A DNA stretch of 64,000 nt, from the NCBI GenBank assembly GCA_026874595.1, contig CM049321.1:23429979-23493978 (forward strand), written 5' to 3'. The stretch comes from Sipunculus nudus. Taxonomy: Eukaryota; Annelida; Sipuncula; Golfingiida; Sipunculidae. A model generated the notes under the pieces. That model saw only the letters and a list, made by a program, of their open reading frames with translations, was not told the origin of the DNA and ran no database searches. The position numbers were made by a program, and so were the translations under genes. Positions within the stretch are counted from its first letter, which is position 1, and every line of letters begins with the position of its first letter. Shown in pieces: positions 1-11,875 of this stretch.

Positions 1-729
1 CTTTTCCAAATTAGAAATATACATGACAGAGAACCGTTGTCCATCTTCCAGATTTGAAATAAAGTCTAAACTATCTTAACAATGCAAAATTAGGTCTAAA
101 TCTATTCTAGTGAGTACAAGTAGGTTTTCCATATATTTATAACTTCTTTGGTATAAAATAAGATTTAAAATCCATGTTATCTTTGTATTATCTTTGTATT
201 ATACAATCAATATGAGTGACGTTTAAACCCCCTCCCCCCCCCCCACCAGTCACCGTTTGAATTAGAAGGCCTATTTATAATTTCTTTCCTTTCCTGGATT
301 CGACAGGAAGGAAACAAATTATTTTAGCAAAATCTCTTTCTACATTTTTAAGGTGTATCGACACATGTAAATACATACTGTAAAGGTGAGACTAAATATG
401 ACCTATAATCCTAAATTTTATCTAACAAGGTTAAAATTCTTAGATTTCAAATTTCGGCTGCCAGTCTCATTTTTTATTTTGTGTTCAATATTAAAAAAGT
501 TTTTCATATGATAAATATTTACCCCGTATCTTTTATATGTGCGATTTGGACCAATGGATGTTCAGTGCTAATCTTTAAATTATATTACAATACTGCAGTT
601 GAATGTTTGCGGTTTAGTGATTCTCAAGTCAAGACTCTTCTCTTATATGATTTTAAGTAAAAGGTTATGCTAAAAGATTTTAGTGACCTTCTGAATAATT
701 GTTTGCCAATCTCACCAATAAATAAATAA

Positions 730-732
<3 letters not shown>

Positions 733-778
<46 letters not shown>

Positions 779-930
779 CATATAACTGAAGATTTTAACG
801 TGTGCATGCAAATATCCAGTAAAAAAAGTCTGACCGAGTTAACAATATTTTATTTTATAATTAAAATCATAACTTTTAATTTGTAAAAAGATAATATATG
901 CATATATATATATATATATATATATATAAC
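733..930. repeat. (TA)n microsatellites
   Basis: Two simple TA tracts lie at about 733-774 and 900-929, each with slightly impure ends. They are typical length-variable repeats and are the first of about a dozen in the window. Confidence 0.9.
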
Positions 931-2934
931 CATAATATAAACCAATTTTAAACTTATTTCAGTAATAAGAAGATGCTTTTGAAGAATATATATTTGTTTT
1001 CATATTTGCAGAAACAAATATAGGGTAGAAAAATGGGTTTGCCGAAAACTCTCGATTATAAGGTGATAAGCGTCCAATGTATACACACACAACCACATAT
1101 ACATAAATACGCATGTGTGTTTATTAGGAGCAAGCGAAAGTTACCACCATGCACAATTATATAGATCAAAGCCTAGACTAGCTGTTTATTAAGGTATTAA
1201 CGAACGATCCTTTTTCAGAAGTTTATCTGCTAGTTTATCTAGACTGAACGCATTCCCGTAGTACTACAAGTACAAGGCAAAATAATTTTTAAAACGTAAC
1301 TTGGACGTGCAGCTTAAAATTGTCCAAAATTACCTTTCTTGGCTGTGTCATATCCTTCTCAGTCACAATACTAAAAACGAAAACACCTAATGGACTTCAT
1401 CAATTCTTCAATTCATAATAATTGTTATTTGTTTGGGAGAAATGTGTAGCGGCTCTTCTCATCGAGAAATACATGACCAAAAACCGCCACCTCAATCAAA
1501 TTATGAGAAAAAAACATATAAAAACTATATGAATCCGTCATGTTTTCCCCTGTTATATTTTGCTTTAAAACGCAAAGTAAATGTGCCGAAAATACCCTTT
1601 TCCGAGTTTGATTTTGATTAATAAAAAATCACTACGGTTTAAATTTAAAAAAAAGCCCTTGTCTCTTATATGATATATAAATCTGTTTGTAACCAATTTA
1701 AAAAATTTCTCGTGATTTCCAGGTGAGAAACCCAAATGATCAAAGTTTTAAGGTATCATTATTTCCTGAAACCCCTATAACTGAAATCAGTAGAAGTGGT
1801 TTGGATTTATATTAGATTCCCAAAAAGTGCTCATTATTTAAACCCTGTTACTGAAATCTTTCTGACGGTATACATTAAAAAATAACTATTTAAAGGGTGC
1901 ACGTTTTAACCCCCCCCTTAGCAAAAAGTCGCCTTTAAATGGAATTATTTTGAACTACATGACAATACCTGACAATTTTTTTCTGTTTTTCCTCTTCTGT
2001 GTGCCTTTTCTTGTTGAAATACCAAATTTCGGTCTCTAAAGTTTACGCAGTTTGTAACCCTCCAAAAATGTAATAATTCATTTACAAACTAAGAATGCGT
2101 GTTTGTGACATCTTTAAACGACTAGTTTAGTACAATATTAACCATAATATTAACCAAATTATTACTGTGTGCACACACGACATCACGTGTATGGGACAGT
2201 TTAATTAACTAGGATCTGTCAAATGTATTAGTCATACTATATTATAATAATTAAAACAAATTCGGAAATAGTCCTAGAAGGAATTCTCATATATATCCCA
2301 ATTGTATTTTTGAAACAAGATTAACTCAATATAAAGGTGCGATAAAAAAATATATGAAAACAAAGGACTTCTATCTAAGGCAGAATTGCTACAAAAATTA
2401 AATTAATTATATGTCAGTAATGGACTTCAAATATGTCTACAAATTCTTTTGGCAAGATATAAAATACTATATCACTGATTATGTGGCTCGTTCTTTTGGA
2501 ATGACCTTATTATGAATAACCAATGATAAGATATTATAATAATGATAATATATATCACTCCACTCATGGCCCATACAATCGCAGATGTAATGAGTTCATT
2601 TAAGAAAAATTACCCCCTTATTTGGAAAAGAAACCTTGATACATTATCCTTTAGTATATATAAACTAATCAAAAGCGTACTGTTTTGGTGCACCTTAGAA
2701 CTGTGAGAATACTTAGGAGGCAATTACATTGATATATAACATAATAAATAAAAATAGTAGGAAGCCTTGCTCATTATAACATGTTCGCCAAGACAAGACG
2801 TCTTAATTTCACGCCAGCTATTTGTTTTGAGGGAAGAATTAGTAGCCAGTTTTATCAGAGCAGACAAGGGTATTAACTTTTTGCTTATCGTACCAGTCCA
2901 TTTACAACAATTTAGTATATAGATGACACAGCTT

Positions 2935-3175
2935 TATTTTTTTTTATTTGAACAGTTCAAGTCAAGCACCGTCCGCTCATAGAGGGCGGGGCCGAGGGCG
3001 GTGAAACTCTCCTGGCGGAAACCACAAGGCGCTAACAACCTTCGCGTATGATCTTTATGATCCCATAAGGTCATGTTCCTGCTCTCGGTAACGCGCATGC
3101 TTACGGACTGCGTGACCTTTCCTCAGGAAGCTCAGTTGATACATATCAACAAGTTGACCCTAGAAGTTTCAAAAT
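2935..3175 (-). repeat. G+C-richer insert with an A-rich end, possibly retroposed
   Basis: This is a sharply bounded patch richer in G+C than its surroundings. Read on the minus strand it ends in an A-rich tail (the T-run at about 2935-2950 on the plus strand). That shape fits a SINE-like retroposon. I found no clear tRNA-type A or B boxes, so the class is open. A second copy elsewhere in the genome would settle it. Confidence 0.25.
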
Positions 3176-3281
3176 TTATGTTATTTCAGAATGTAAATTC
3201 AGAAAGGATGCTTCCAAGTCAGGCTTTCATTTAGAATTTTTAAACATTTCTCTTGTTCACTAAAGTCTTCTTTTGATTCAA

Positions 3282-3520
3282 TCAGTTTCTGTCTATCGCC
3301 GGTTTCTCACAGAGAACTGCACACCTGAGAATCCGACCCATCCCTTGCGACTACCTGAAATCTTCCAAGCGAAGGTACATCCAGATAGCCATATTCATCT
3401 TAGGGTATCCTCTTGCCCAATTGTTGTACGTAAATTCCTTGTCCGATGGTAACCACCTCCATTTATTTAAGCCACGTTGAGCGGATGTCCAATAGCATTT
3501 TGCTCCCGTGAACCACTGGA
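3282..3520 (-). pseudogene. CTLD C-half exon with two frameshifts
   Basis: The first 40 codons read well (WFTGAKCYW, WRWLPSDKEFTYNNW). The frame then diverges: the stretch SGCTFAWKISGSRKGW is in the second frame and CAVLCEKPAIDRN is in the third. The in-frame stop is TAG at 3353-3351. Because all pieces of the fold remain in order, the lesions look recent. Confidence 0.7.
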
Positions 3521-3862
3521 CTAAAATAAGATATTAGCATATAATGTGTAGGGCATAATACTCTGAGCGTCATTTCCTTCTAACAACATATATCTAACAA
3601 CATGATATTTTTATCATGAGACGTACCCCTGCAGAAGATGAATTGCTGTTACCCTTAATTTAACTGATCCAGCTATATTTGATTAAAGATGATTTCCTTT
3701 CCAGATGATTAAGATATATTTGCCTCGTTTAAAATCATTATTGTATCGGTAGAGTTATGTAGGGCTGAGGATTGACATAAAATTGAAATATCTGTAAAAA
3801 AGCGTTATCGAAAACAGTTGAATAAAACGGCGTTTCTGTGTTGCTATGGGTTATAAATGTAC

Positions 3863-4087
3863 CTTTTACTTGTAGTGAAGAATTTGCCATGATCACTTCA
3901 CTTAAATGAGCCATTTCCTTCTCAGTTTCAATGCTAACCACCTGAGCATCACTTCTGAGGCACACATCTTGTGATTGAAAAACGTTACGCAAGAGGTTTG
4001 GATGGAATTTGTAACAGCTCTTCCCATCTAGAAACGCGTAACCAAAACCAGCGTCGCATTTGAGCTCAGCATCCCGCTCAGCTAAAC
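3863..4087 (-). CDS. CTLD N-half exon
   Basis: Phase 1 acceptor (TTTGTCAG) and phase 1 donor (AAAAG then GTACAT). It carries the first three CTLD cysteines (KCDAGF, KSCYKF, DVCLRS) and the conserved VVSIETEKEMAHL helix. This is the region that packs against the C-half in the C-type lectin fold. Another possible donor lies 7 bases upstream. Confidence 0.75.
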
Positions 4088-5261
4088 CTGACAAAACAGT
4101 AAAGACAATAGTTCATAGTTCAATAGTAAAACAGTTCATAAAGACAAAATGAGGAGTTTGCAGGAAGAATGTTTCATAATATGTCTGCATTACGTTTGAA
4201 ATTCTTGGTCTTCTTGTTATGAATTCTGTCCGGCTACACTTTACACTGTAAGCTCCTCAGCGACTGTGAGACGGGGGGGGGGGGGGAGGGGTAAAATACT
4301 GCAATCTGTGAAATTCAAATTCCATTAAGCTCTTACTTCGAAACAAATTTATTTTGATTCACACATATTAAGTTTGCATATATTCTAGGAGTAATAACCT
4401 TTACACTTCAAATTGTTATACTCAGAACTTTATTAAGAAGCAGTCGAAATGATTGTTTTGACTTGTACAACTAAATCAACATAAGTAGCGCCGCCTGCAG
4501 CTTACTCTGATATTTCAGCCACTTGATCAATACTGATGAAAGTTGGTGTCCATAGTCCAGACAGTGCCCTAGGTATTGAGTATCAGATATACCAATATAC
4601 ACAAAACATTGGTGTTCAAGGAAATATGGTGTTCTGTAAGGTCCGAATTTTTAAACCATTCAACTCAATCCATACTAATTTAATCAATCTCTCCCTTAAA
4701 AATAAGAAAATAATGACATAAAAGCTTGATTGTAATAGTTTCTGATTTACTTAAAATGAGGAGGCTGATACACATTACTTTCACTAACGCAGTGTAACTG
4801 TAAAATTTCAGCTGAAAATCGACAAAGCTCCTGGAATATTTGGTAATGGACATTATATTGTCATATAATTACATTTCACTGTATAAACACAAATGATGTG
4901 ATGGACCATTGCAATAAATCACCAAGAGCTCAAAGTATTTAATAGAGGAAGGGCAGTCGACCCGCAAAGGTCATCGCTGTTTCTCACACTCTCCGTCAAC
5001 TGATCTAAAATATTTTCTTTATCTGTATTTTCTTTTATGTAGTAACTATAGTCATTAACATGAACAATTACTTGGAACCGCCACAAGAAGTCAGATCGGA
5101 CACTAAATGTTGATTTTCCAATATCTTCCGTACTCTTTTTATCTACCGAAAAGATTTTATTGAAATAATAATTCATATAACTTTTAGAATAAAATGCTTT
5201 ACTTTAATCTAATATGTTCTTAAGGTGACATTATAATATATATATTTATTATCATTTTTAC

Positions 5262-5381
5262 CAACAGGTCCAAGCCTCAGATTGCTGATTTCTTCCATTG
5301 TCTTAAGAAGGTTTCTGTCCACGGACTGTTGTGTTGGACCAGCTTTACAGGTAGCAAGGCCCTGTGCTTGGTACTTCAGTA
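5262..5381 (-). CDS. Neck exon with CKxGP motif
   Basis: The exon is phase 1 at both ends, with a GTAAAA donor and an AG acceptor. It encodes LATCKAGPTQQSVDRNLLKTMEEISNL in short: one Cys in a CKAGP motif followed by a probable helical neck (LLKTMEEI). A similar CKTGP exon lies at 21905-21996 and a decayed one near 56.5 kb. A role as a spacer or oligomerising neck before the CTLD is inference. Confidence 0.45.
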
Positions 5382-5775
5382 CTTCACGATTAAGGAAAAT
5401 AATATGCTTAAACAGAACCAGTTTAAAGCAAAGCATAAATATTAATCATGAAGATAGGGAAACATTTAACTAAATGTCTGCATGTGTTTATAATGTCATT
5501 ATTTTTTTTTTCAATCAGACGTAGTTATGACATATTACAAGCCTTAAATATTTGAATGGAAAGATATTTATTCCTGCAAAAATTGTTCTCAAGTATTTAC
5601 TCTCATTCTGTTCCATATAAATAAGTAAGACTGCTTAAGAGTATTTGTAATTTTCGGATGATTATTTTTTATACAATTTTGATTTGATTTTTTTCTTTGT
5701 TCTATTATAAATGATACCATTGTAAGGAAACAGTTAAGAACACAACGTGTTTTATGTGATTAATAAAATACATAC

Positions 5776-5818
5776 CGCAGACAAAATACGTTAACATGTG
5801 GACATTCAGCGCCATCAT
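5776..5818 (-). CDS. Signal-peptide exon of the 3.3-5.8 kb lectin
   Basis: It opens with ATG ATG and reads MMALNVHMLTYFVC before a GTATGT donor in phase 1. The hydrophobic stretch continues into the next exon (VLKYQAQG), giving an ordinary short secretion signal. The first ATG was chosen because it is the outermost in frame. The exon could instead serve an alternative transcript. Confidence 0.5.
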
Positions 5819-7059
5819 CTGAAAAGATTTAGGATCATAGTTAAAAGTTTTATGTACATTCATATTGTTGAAATGATATAAAAAGCCTGACATTGAGAGC
5901 CTGCTCTTTGTATAAATCTCGTATTGATTAATGCTTGTATTCAGTCTTATAAGTCAGTGAGTATTATATATAGATTGTGGCATAATTACTATTCTGTATT
6001 TATGATTTATAACCATAACAGATTATATACGATAAGCCTTTACTTGTATTTTATCTATAATTTCCTGCTTTTCATTTAAAATGAATACCAGGCCTATCTT
6101 CATATATAAAGTCGATTACTCATTTGGCATATAAGTCGTTGAGTTGATAGACATATACATTTAATTTTAATGACACGTAAAATGATTATGGATGCTTCAA
6201 ACACTAATGCAGACACAATACCTATTGGGGAATAAGAGTTCCAGCTCATGTATCAGCAAAGGTATCCTTAGTTAATCTGACCGGAAACCAGATACCATTA
6301 TTGGCACATTGTGGAAAACGAACTGTAATTAACAAGTGCCGTTTACTAGAACGTACGTACTTGCTCTTATTCGTCTTCATTACTATAAAGTGATGCAAGG
6401 CGCCATCAACAATTTTCGAATACCATTCACATATGTAGGAAACTAACTAATTGTTAGTTAAATTTTAGTTACTTTATATTTCGACATTTTAACGGTGTAA
6501 TGCATAGAGGGCTCAGATAGAGAGGATTATTGAGTTGCCATTCTTGCATTTATTCGACTTCTGTATATGCTGGATAGACGTTGTCAATCTAGAAGGCGTC
6601 TTGTCCTTTTTTTCCAAATACATCTGTTTTGTATCACATCAAAGGACATATACCCTTTAAGCAGATTGGTGCTTTTTATAGAACTTTTAACATGTTCCCA
6701 GACTGAAATGTGCCTCAAGTACCATTCATTGCTGAGAGTAAAATTAATATTTGATTAAATGTAATGGCTCGACCATTAACGAACACTTCTCTCGATCAAT
6801 AGTTATCATTTTATTCCTGACAGTTAGTTAAACAAATTAAAGCACAAAGGTGTCCTAGAGGTGTTCTGTCAATTTTTCTGGATTAAAAGGGTCTGTATTA
6901 ATGGCATGATCAACAGGTACTAGGTGATACGGTCCGTATCGAATTTAGAATTCTGGGCCATCGCAAAAAGAAAAATGTAGAGAAACCTGGGAAACCTGAA
7001 ACCAAGACAAACCTGAAAAAAAAATCTTATTGATAAAACTTATAATTATAATAATAATA
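5819..7059. other. Intergenic, nothing supported
   Basis: AT-rich sequence between the first lectin locus and the start of the duplicated block. No exon-like frame with splice sites and no repeat family was recognised. Confidence 0.5.
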
Positions 7060-7536
7060 ATATTAGTTATATCATTACGTTTATTGTAACATAATGAAAT
7101 GGCTGAAAATAACAAGCCTTGGTTATATTAAAAAAAATCACACTTCCTTAATTTATTAAATATTCATCTTTATTATTTATTGTGTTTAGAAAAAGATATG
7201 AAAATGAATAATTTAGTTTTATCTAACAGAAAATTGAGAACTGGCTACGTCTTGTCTAACAGTAGTATTTATATTTATGAATTTTAACACATGAACAAGC
7301 CGTTCTTTAAAAAAAAAACACCTGTATTTTGTAATATTTACTAGCAGGTAACTAGTAGGGTATGTCTTAACCGAGGAGGCCTATACCGACCCCCGGAAAT
7401 ATCTTTAACACTTTATTTATCAGAATCAGGCCTAGTAAGGGCTCCGTGATATATCAATATGTCACTTTTTACTGTATTTAACATATTTCAAAGGTGTGTA
7501 TATTCTGAGACATGCTGAAATATATTATTTAAATAT

Positions 7537-7769
7537 TCATCTTTTAGCCGTCCTTCCTCTCGCTGGTGTTTCACAAATTGTATTAAAATTTGTAGTAGCA
7601 AAGCGAATTTCCCCAGCGATTTCCAATGACAGAGGGACTGAGGATTGCACAATGCACAATCTGCTGCCGCGGAAAGCAATTATTGTACTTCATCCCCTCA
7701 CCGTTTAAGTCCAAAACTACATCTTTGTCTCCGGAATATATGCCATAGACAGCCAACAGTAATTCACAG
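7537..7769 (-). pseudogene. CTLD C-half exon relic
   Basis: Homologous to the exon at 48800-49112. It reads YSGDKDVVLDLNGEGMKY and then NSLCYYK. After that an extra base makes TAA, and the next frame continues with NTICETPARGRTAKDE. It also lacks 15 bases relative to the partner. The last CTLD Cys (ICE) is retained here although the partner has lost it (IYE). Confidence 0.7.
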
Positions 7770-10284
7770 ACAATCTTTAAAGCACCGTTTATAAAGTGTG
7801 TTACTTATACTGCATTTTAAATATTTGGCACTTATTTTAAACATTTGTTGTTAAAAATGTATATGATAAAGATATTTCGCTAGAAACATTAAAGCAGGGA
7901 TATCATGTTTATTGGGTTAAAGGAATCCCAATATAATTTAAGAATATCGAATGTCCCCTAGGGTTTTTGATGTAGTGTATGCTAATGTATCTCCTCAGTT
8001 TCCTTGTGTGAGGACTAAGTAATTACTAACTGAGAAACAGTTCTTTTACAATAAAGTTTCACTATTGTTTAAATAGTTCATTTGCTGTAGTAAGATATTA
8101 CAGCATTTTTTTTATTAATTTTGCCACATGTTTGTGTCCGCACTCTGATACCATGGTGTTCAGATGTGCCTTATCTTTTCATCTTTCTCAACTGATGCCT
8201 AGTCTAGGTGTTTTTTTTTTTACATTTAAATTAATAGAAAGCGTGACAAATATATTGAATACCATTGTTTAAGAAAGACCTGGACATTGTTTTGGTTGAT
8301 ATTTTTTTAGTGTGTTAAAGAAGATTAGTTTTATTGATTAGCTATGGCTTGGTTTTTTTTATAGTAAGTCATGGAATACTCTACCAAATAATGGAGTTTT
8401 CCTTCTTTACATAGCACATACATAACTAGAAGACATATAATGGCAAGTTAGAATTTACTGACAGGTGGTTGCTGACAGGTTATGTTGACCACCACGGAGA
8501 CAAGGTAAATAAAATAATGTAGTGGAGAGGTCTTAGCCCATGCTGCGGATAGCAGTCCTTTTGAACGCTTTAGAACATTTAATGTGTAAATATTTTTAAC
8601 AGCTGATGTCACCAAATAATAATAATAAACCGGCGAATTAAAAATTACATTAAGTAAAATTATAATCGTTATTTTACGATGTAACGATGTATTTAAGTGC
8701 ATAGGTTATCAGGTAAAGTGGACAACGGTTTTATTTTTACATTTTATGTGTAGACAGAATTTTAGCATGCCTCAATACCGGGATACCCACTGAGGTTTCT
8801 ACATCTTTAAAGACCTGATTTTATACTCTCCGTTCAAAGATTGGAGAGTTTAATGTAATGTCTAAACACCGACTTGACTTGAGATGGATTTACACAGTAT
8901 AAAGGGAGTGTACATTTTTCTCTAAGCAGGTGTGTTATTGCTCTTGTTAATTGTTGCAGGGTGCTTTAACTATATCATCAGATTCTCCATGTAACCATGG
9001 TAACTGACTTACGTTTGAGACGACAAATATATGTACTTGACAGGCGGTTTAGTTTTATGCGCTTGTAAAGAGAACCTTAAATAATCAATTACAGACTGCG
9101 ATTATTACGTCTATGGAGTTCATATGCATAAGCTTAGGTTCAATAGGATTGTTATAAGGCAAGGTAAGTGAAATGAATTATTGTTTTAGGGCAGCGCCGG
9201 TTAATACTGACTTATATGAGCGGTTGCCATTCTGGCTTCTCTCGGAGATATGTGTAAAATTAAGGAAAACCAGCCTAACAGAAGTCATTTTTGTACGACT
9301 TGCTCTTAAAGTTTAGACTCAGTGGCTCAATTAATGCTCTGCAACGTATCATGTGTTATATTATTATATATTTTCCGTTTATATAGGCTCATTGGTAGTT
9401 TTACCTGTCCCTCTATTGGATTTCTCCACTAGTTCTGTACTGTCTAAGACTGATTCAACATAAGAAGATTTGAATCTTACTCTTGCCACAAAAATAAAAG
9501 TGCATGTGTGTATGTTTTTTTTGGTGATCTGAAGTAGGAAACTGGTTTCTTTTTACTTGCTGGATTATATAAATATCAAGTTCCTATGCACCTCCATAAT
9601 GACCTGACAAGGATATTAACTAAAATAGCCTAGATCTAAAGGCTATGTATTTTTTTTTATAAAATTGGGCTAAATAGACGACAAATTAAGGTCCATGGCT
9701 ATAGCTCATACTTCATTCTTGTCAAGTGAACTAAAATACTCCTATTATTCTTAAATAATTATCATTATTCCCAACATTACTCTTTAGCGATGTCATCTGA
9801 ATTTAAGTCCTCCAAACGAATTGAAAAGATTTTTCTCTTATATTTTTTTTATTTTAAACATCTTTTAAATTTTAATAATTTAAATTATTCATTGAGAAGG
9901 TCATAACAGTGCTACTTATGTGATTGGAACGCTTTTCGTGAACCATAAAACCTGTAAGTAACTTTTAAAAGAGACCACAAGCCCTTAGAAATATGACAAT
10001 AAAATGTTACAGGTGGATATTAACCGAATGTCTTCATGTTTTCTCCTATATTGGCCTCCCTTCTGCTTGTCTAAGATTGGTTGATTTCATTTTTAGTTGG
10101 ATATAATTTTATGTTAGAATATGTTTCAATTATATTTACAAAAAAAACATTCTTTTGGTTATTATTGAACAGAAAACATTTAGCACTGCGTTGGAAAACA
10201 CTGTGCAGAAATATTTGGGGGAAGTTTCATAGGTTAACTTGAATAAAAATATTTGTCTATGTCCTAAGTATTCTTTTAATCTTT

Positions 10285-10450
10285 TGACATGGGGTGGCTG
10301 TAGTTTTGAAATGCTCAGACCAGCTGGCGAAGAGTCCAAGCACACAGTCCCTGTTTGCATCTCGCCTTACAGCATGCTATGCAGGATTGATATCGCAGTG
10401 AGCGGAACATCCAAAGTCCTCCTTACCTTGATTATTCGATACCCGGTGAC
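10285..10450 (-). pseudogene. PAN-like exon relic with a nonsense codon
   Basis: The frame reads QGKEDFGCSAHCDINPA, then TAG, then HAVRRDANRDCVLGLFASW. The homologous exon at 53002-53158 has TGG at the stop position, so this is a Trp-to-stop change. The C...C...CVL spacing matches the module in the intact gene at 61780-62034. Confidence 0.65.
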
Positions 10451-11689
10451 AAAGGGAAATTAACTAAAATATAGAGAAGAAATAAATATAAGGGAGAGAG
10501 AGGACTGCAGTTAATACCACGGGTCTGTTAAAAAACCCATTTTACGGACTTGTAGAGGACCGAAATACTATTGTTACAATTGTAATAAAAAATTGCCGTG
10601 TACTGACACATATACTGCCCTGGGCTAAAGTCACAAAAAATGACTGAAATCACCTTTGCAATACTAATTTAAAACTAATCAATAAAATTGACAACTAATC
10701 AATAAAAAATAACAAATTTACTTTGGTTTTCATTCTATATCTCACCTTCACCAAAATGGAAAACTGAGAGCTCAGAGAGTTTCTCATAGATATATTGAAC
10801 ATGTTTGTTTACAATATCTTTAGCTGAAACGCTTTTTTTCAGTTCGAGTCAAAACGGAAACAAATGAGACATATTCTATAAGCTTCATATGTTTCCTCTG
10901 TCTGCTAACCAAAAGCATTTTTGCCATGCTTAAACAACACGTCTCATTTACCATTATATCATATTTTTCCTCAACCTGTCATTCGGAGTCAAATTATTTT
11001 TATAGATAATAATTTTTTTATTGATATTACGTTGGCGCTACAGAAATTAAATATTACTTTGTATGTTTAATAAATGCAAACCTTTAATTCCGTAAGTATG
11101 CTTTCAGTTAAATAGGACAGTAATGGTATCAGAAAATGCTTTGCCAGAAAAATGGTTCAGTTACTCAATCGCTATTAACTAATGTTCCTTATACTAGGAT
11201 CGTCTGATGAACTTGTACCATGTATTTAACAAATCAAATGTGGCTTCTTTAACTGCGTTGGGTGTATAAACATAATAATGCATAGGCATTTATCATATGT
11301 CTACTTTTATGTCGGGTTCCTATCAGATATTCTCTCATTGATCATATTTTTCAATAAAATATTATTGGTGGGCATTGAAAATATAGTTATATGCATATCA
11401 TTACTACTTTCATATCAACTGTAAATTTACAACACATAATTGTTCTGAATAAATCTAAATTTGAACATTTCTTTTACTTATGATTCTTAATCTAACTCAC
11501 ATTATTTGTTTTAAAAGATTAAAATATTATGAAAACAATGAAGATAAAAAATAAGGTAATTTAGATTAATAAGAGATTAGCACTGCGCTGGAAAATACGC
11601 TGCAGATTAGTATCAGATCAAATATCATAGGTGAACTCTAATGAAAATATCTGTTTATGTCCTATGTAAACTTTATATGGTTTGACGTG

Positions 11690-11875
11690 TGGTTGTTGTA
11701 GTTTTGATAATTGTAGAACGCATGACGGAGAGTCGAAGCACACATTCCCTGTTTACTTCTTGCGTTACAGCTTGGAAGTCGGGAGTGACAAACCAGTTAA
11801 GCGCAATCGTTGTGTTCTTCTAGAGATCATCTTTCTTTCCTTAATTATATGAACCCAGGTGTCAAACTGAACTGA
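11690..11875 (-). pseudogene. Second PAN-like exon relic
   Basis: The sequence is a tandem-like relative of the 10.3 kb exon: shared flanking text precedes both, and VNRECVLRL matches DANRECVLDL. Frameshifts separate the first Cys from the rest. It implies an extra PAN-like exon in this copy, or a local duplication inside the block. Confidence 0.5.

Larger units (their letters stand above)
1..3281. other. AT-rich intergenic stretch without a supported gene
   Basis: I see no exon with credible splice sites or protein similarity here. The stretch holds (TA)n tracts near 733-774 and 900-929, a poly-C run near 231-244 and otherwise AT-rich sequence. The 62-codon frame at 1433-1621 has no domain, no signal peptide and no donor, and is probably chance. 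Confidence 0.6.
3282..5818 (-). pseudogene. C-type lectin gene with a frameshifted last exon
   Basis: This is a four-exon minus-strand model. Exons are 5818-5776 (signal peptide), 5381-5262 (neck with CKAGP), 4087-3863 (N-half of the CTLD) and 3520-3282 (C-half). All three junctions are phase 1 and the frame stays open until residue 185 or so. CTLD hallmarks are visible: CDAGFGYAFLDGKSCYKF, the third Cys in QDVCLRSDAQVVSIETEKE, and a WFTGAKCYW/NNWARGYP core. The last exon then fails. Its frame stops at TAG 3353-3351, and the expected ending (LCEKPAIDRN, stop at 3284-3282) survives only after two frame changes. A secreted glycan-binding protein is the likely ancestral product. Sequencing indels are the main alternative to real decay. 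Confidence 0.65.

Noticed and set aside
4919-5143. Possible extra exon of the first lectin (DKKSTEDIGKSTFSVRSD...)
   Set aside because: The acceptor is plausible in phase 1, but the frame ends in a stop and no donor restores phase 1 to the CTLD exon.
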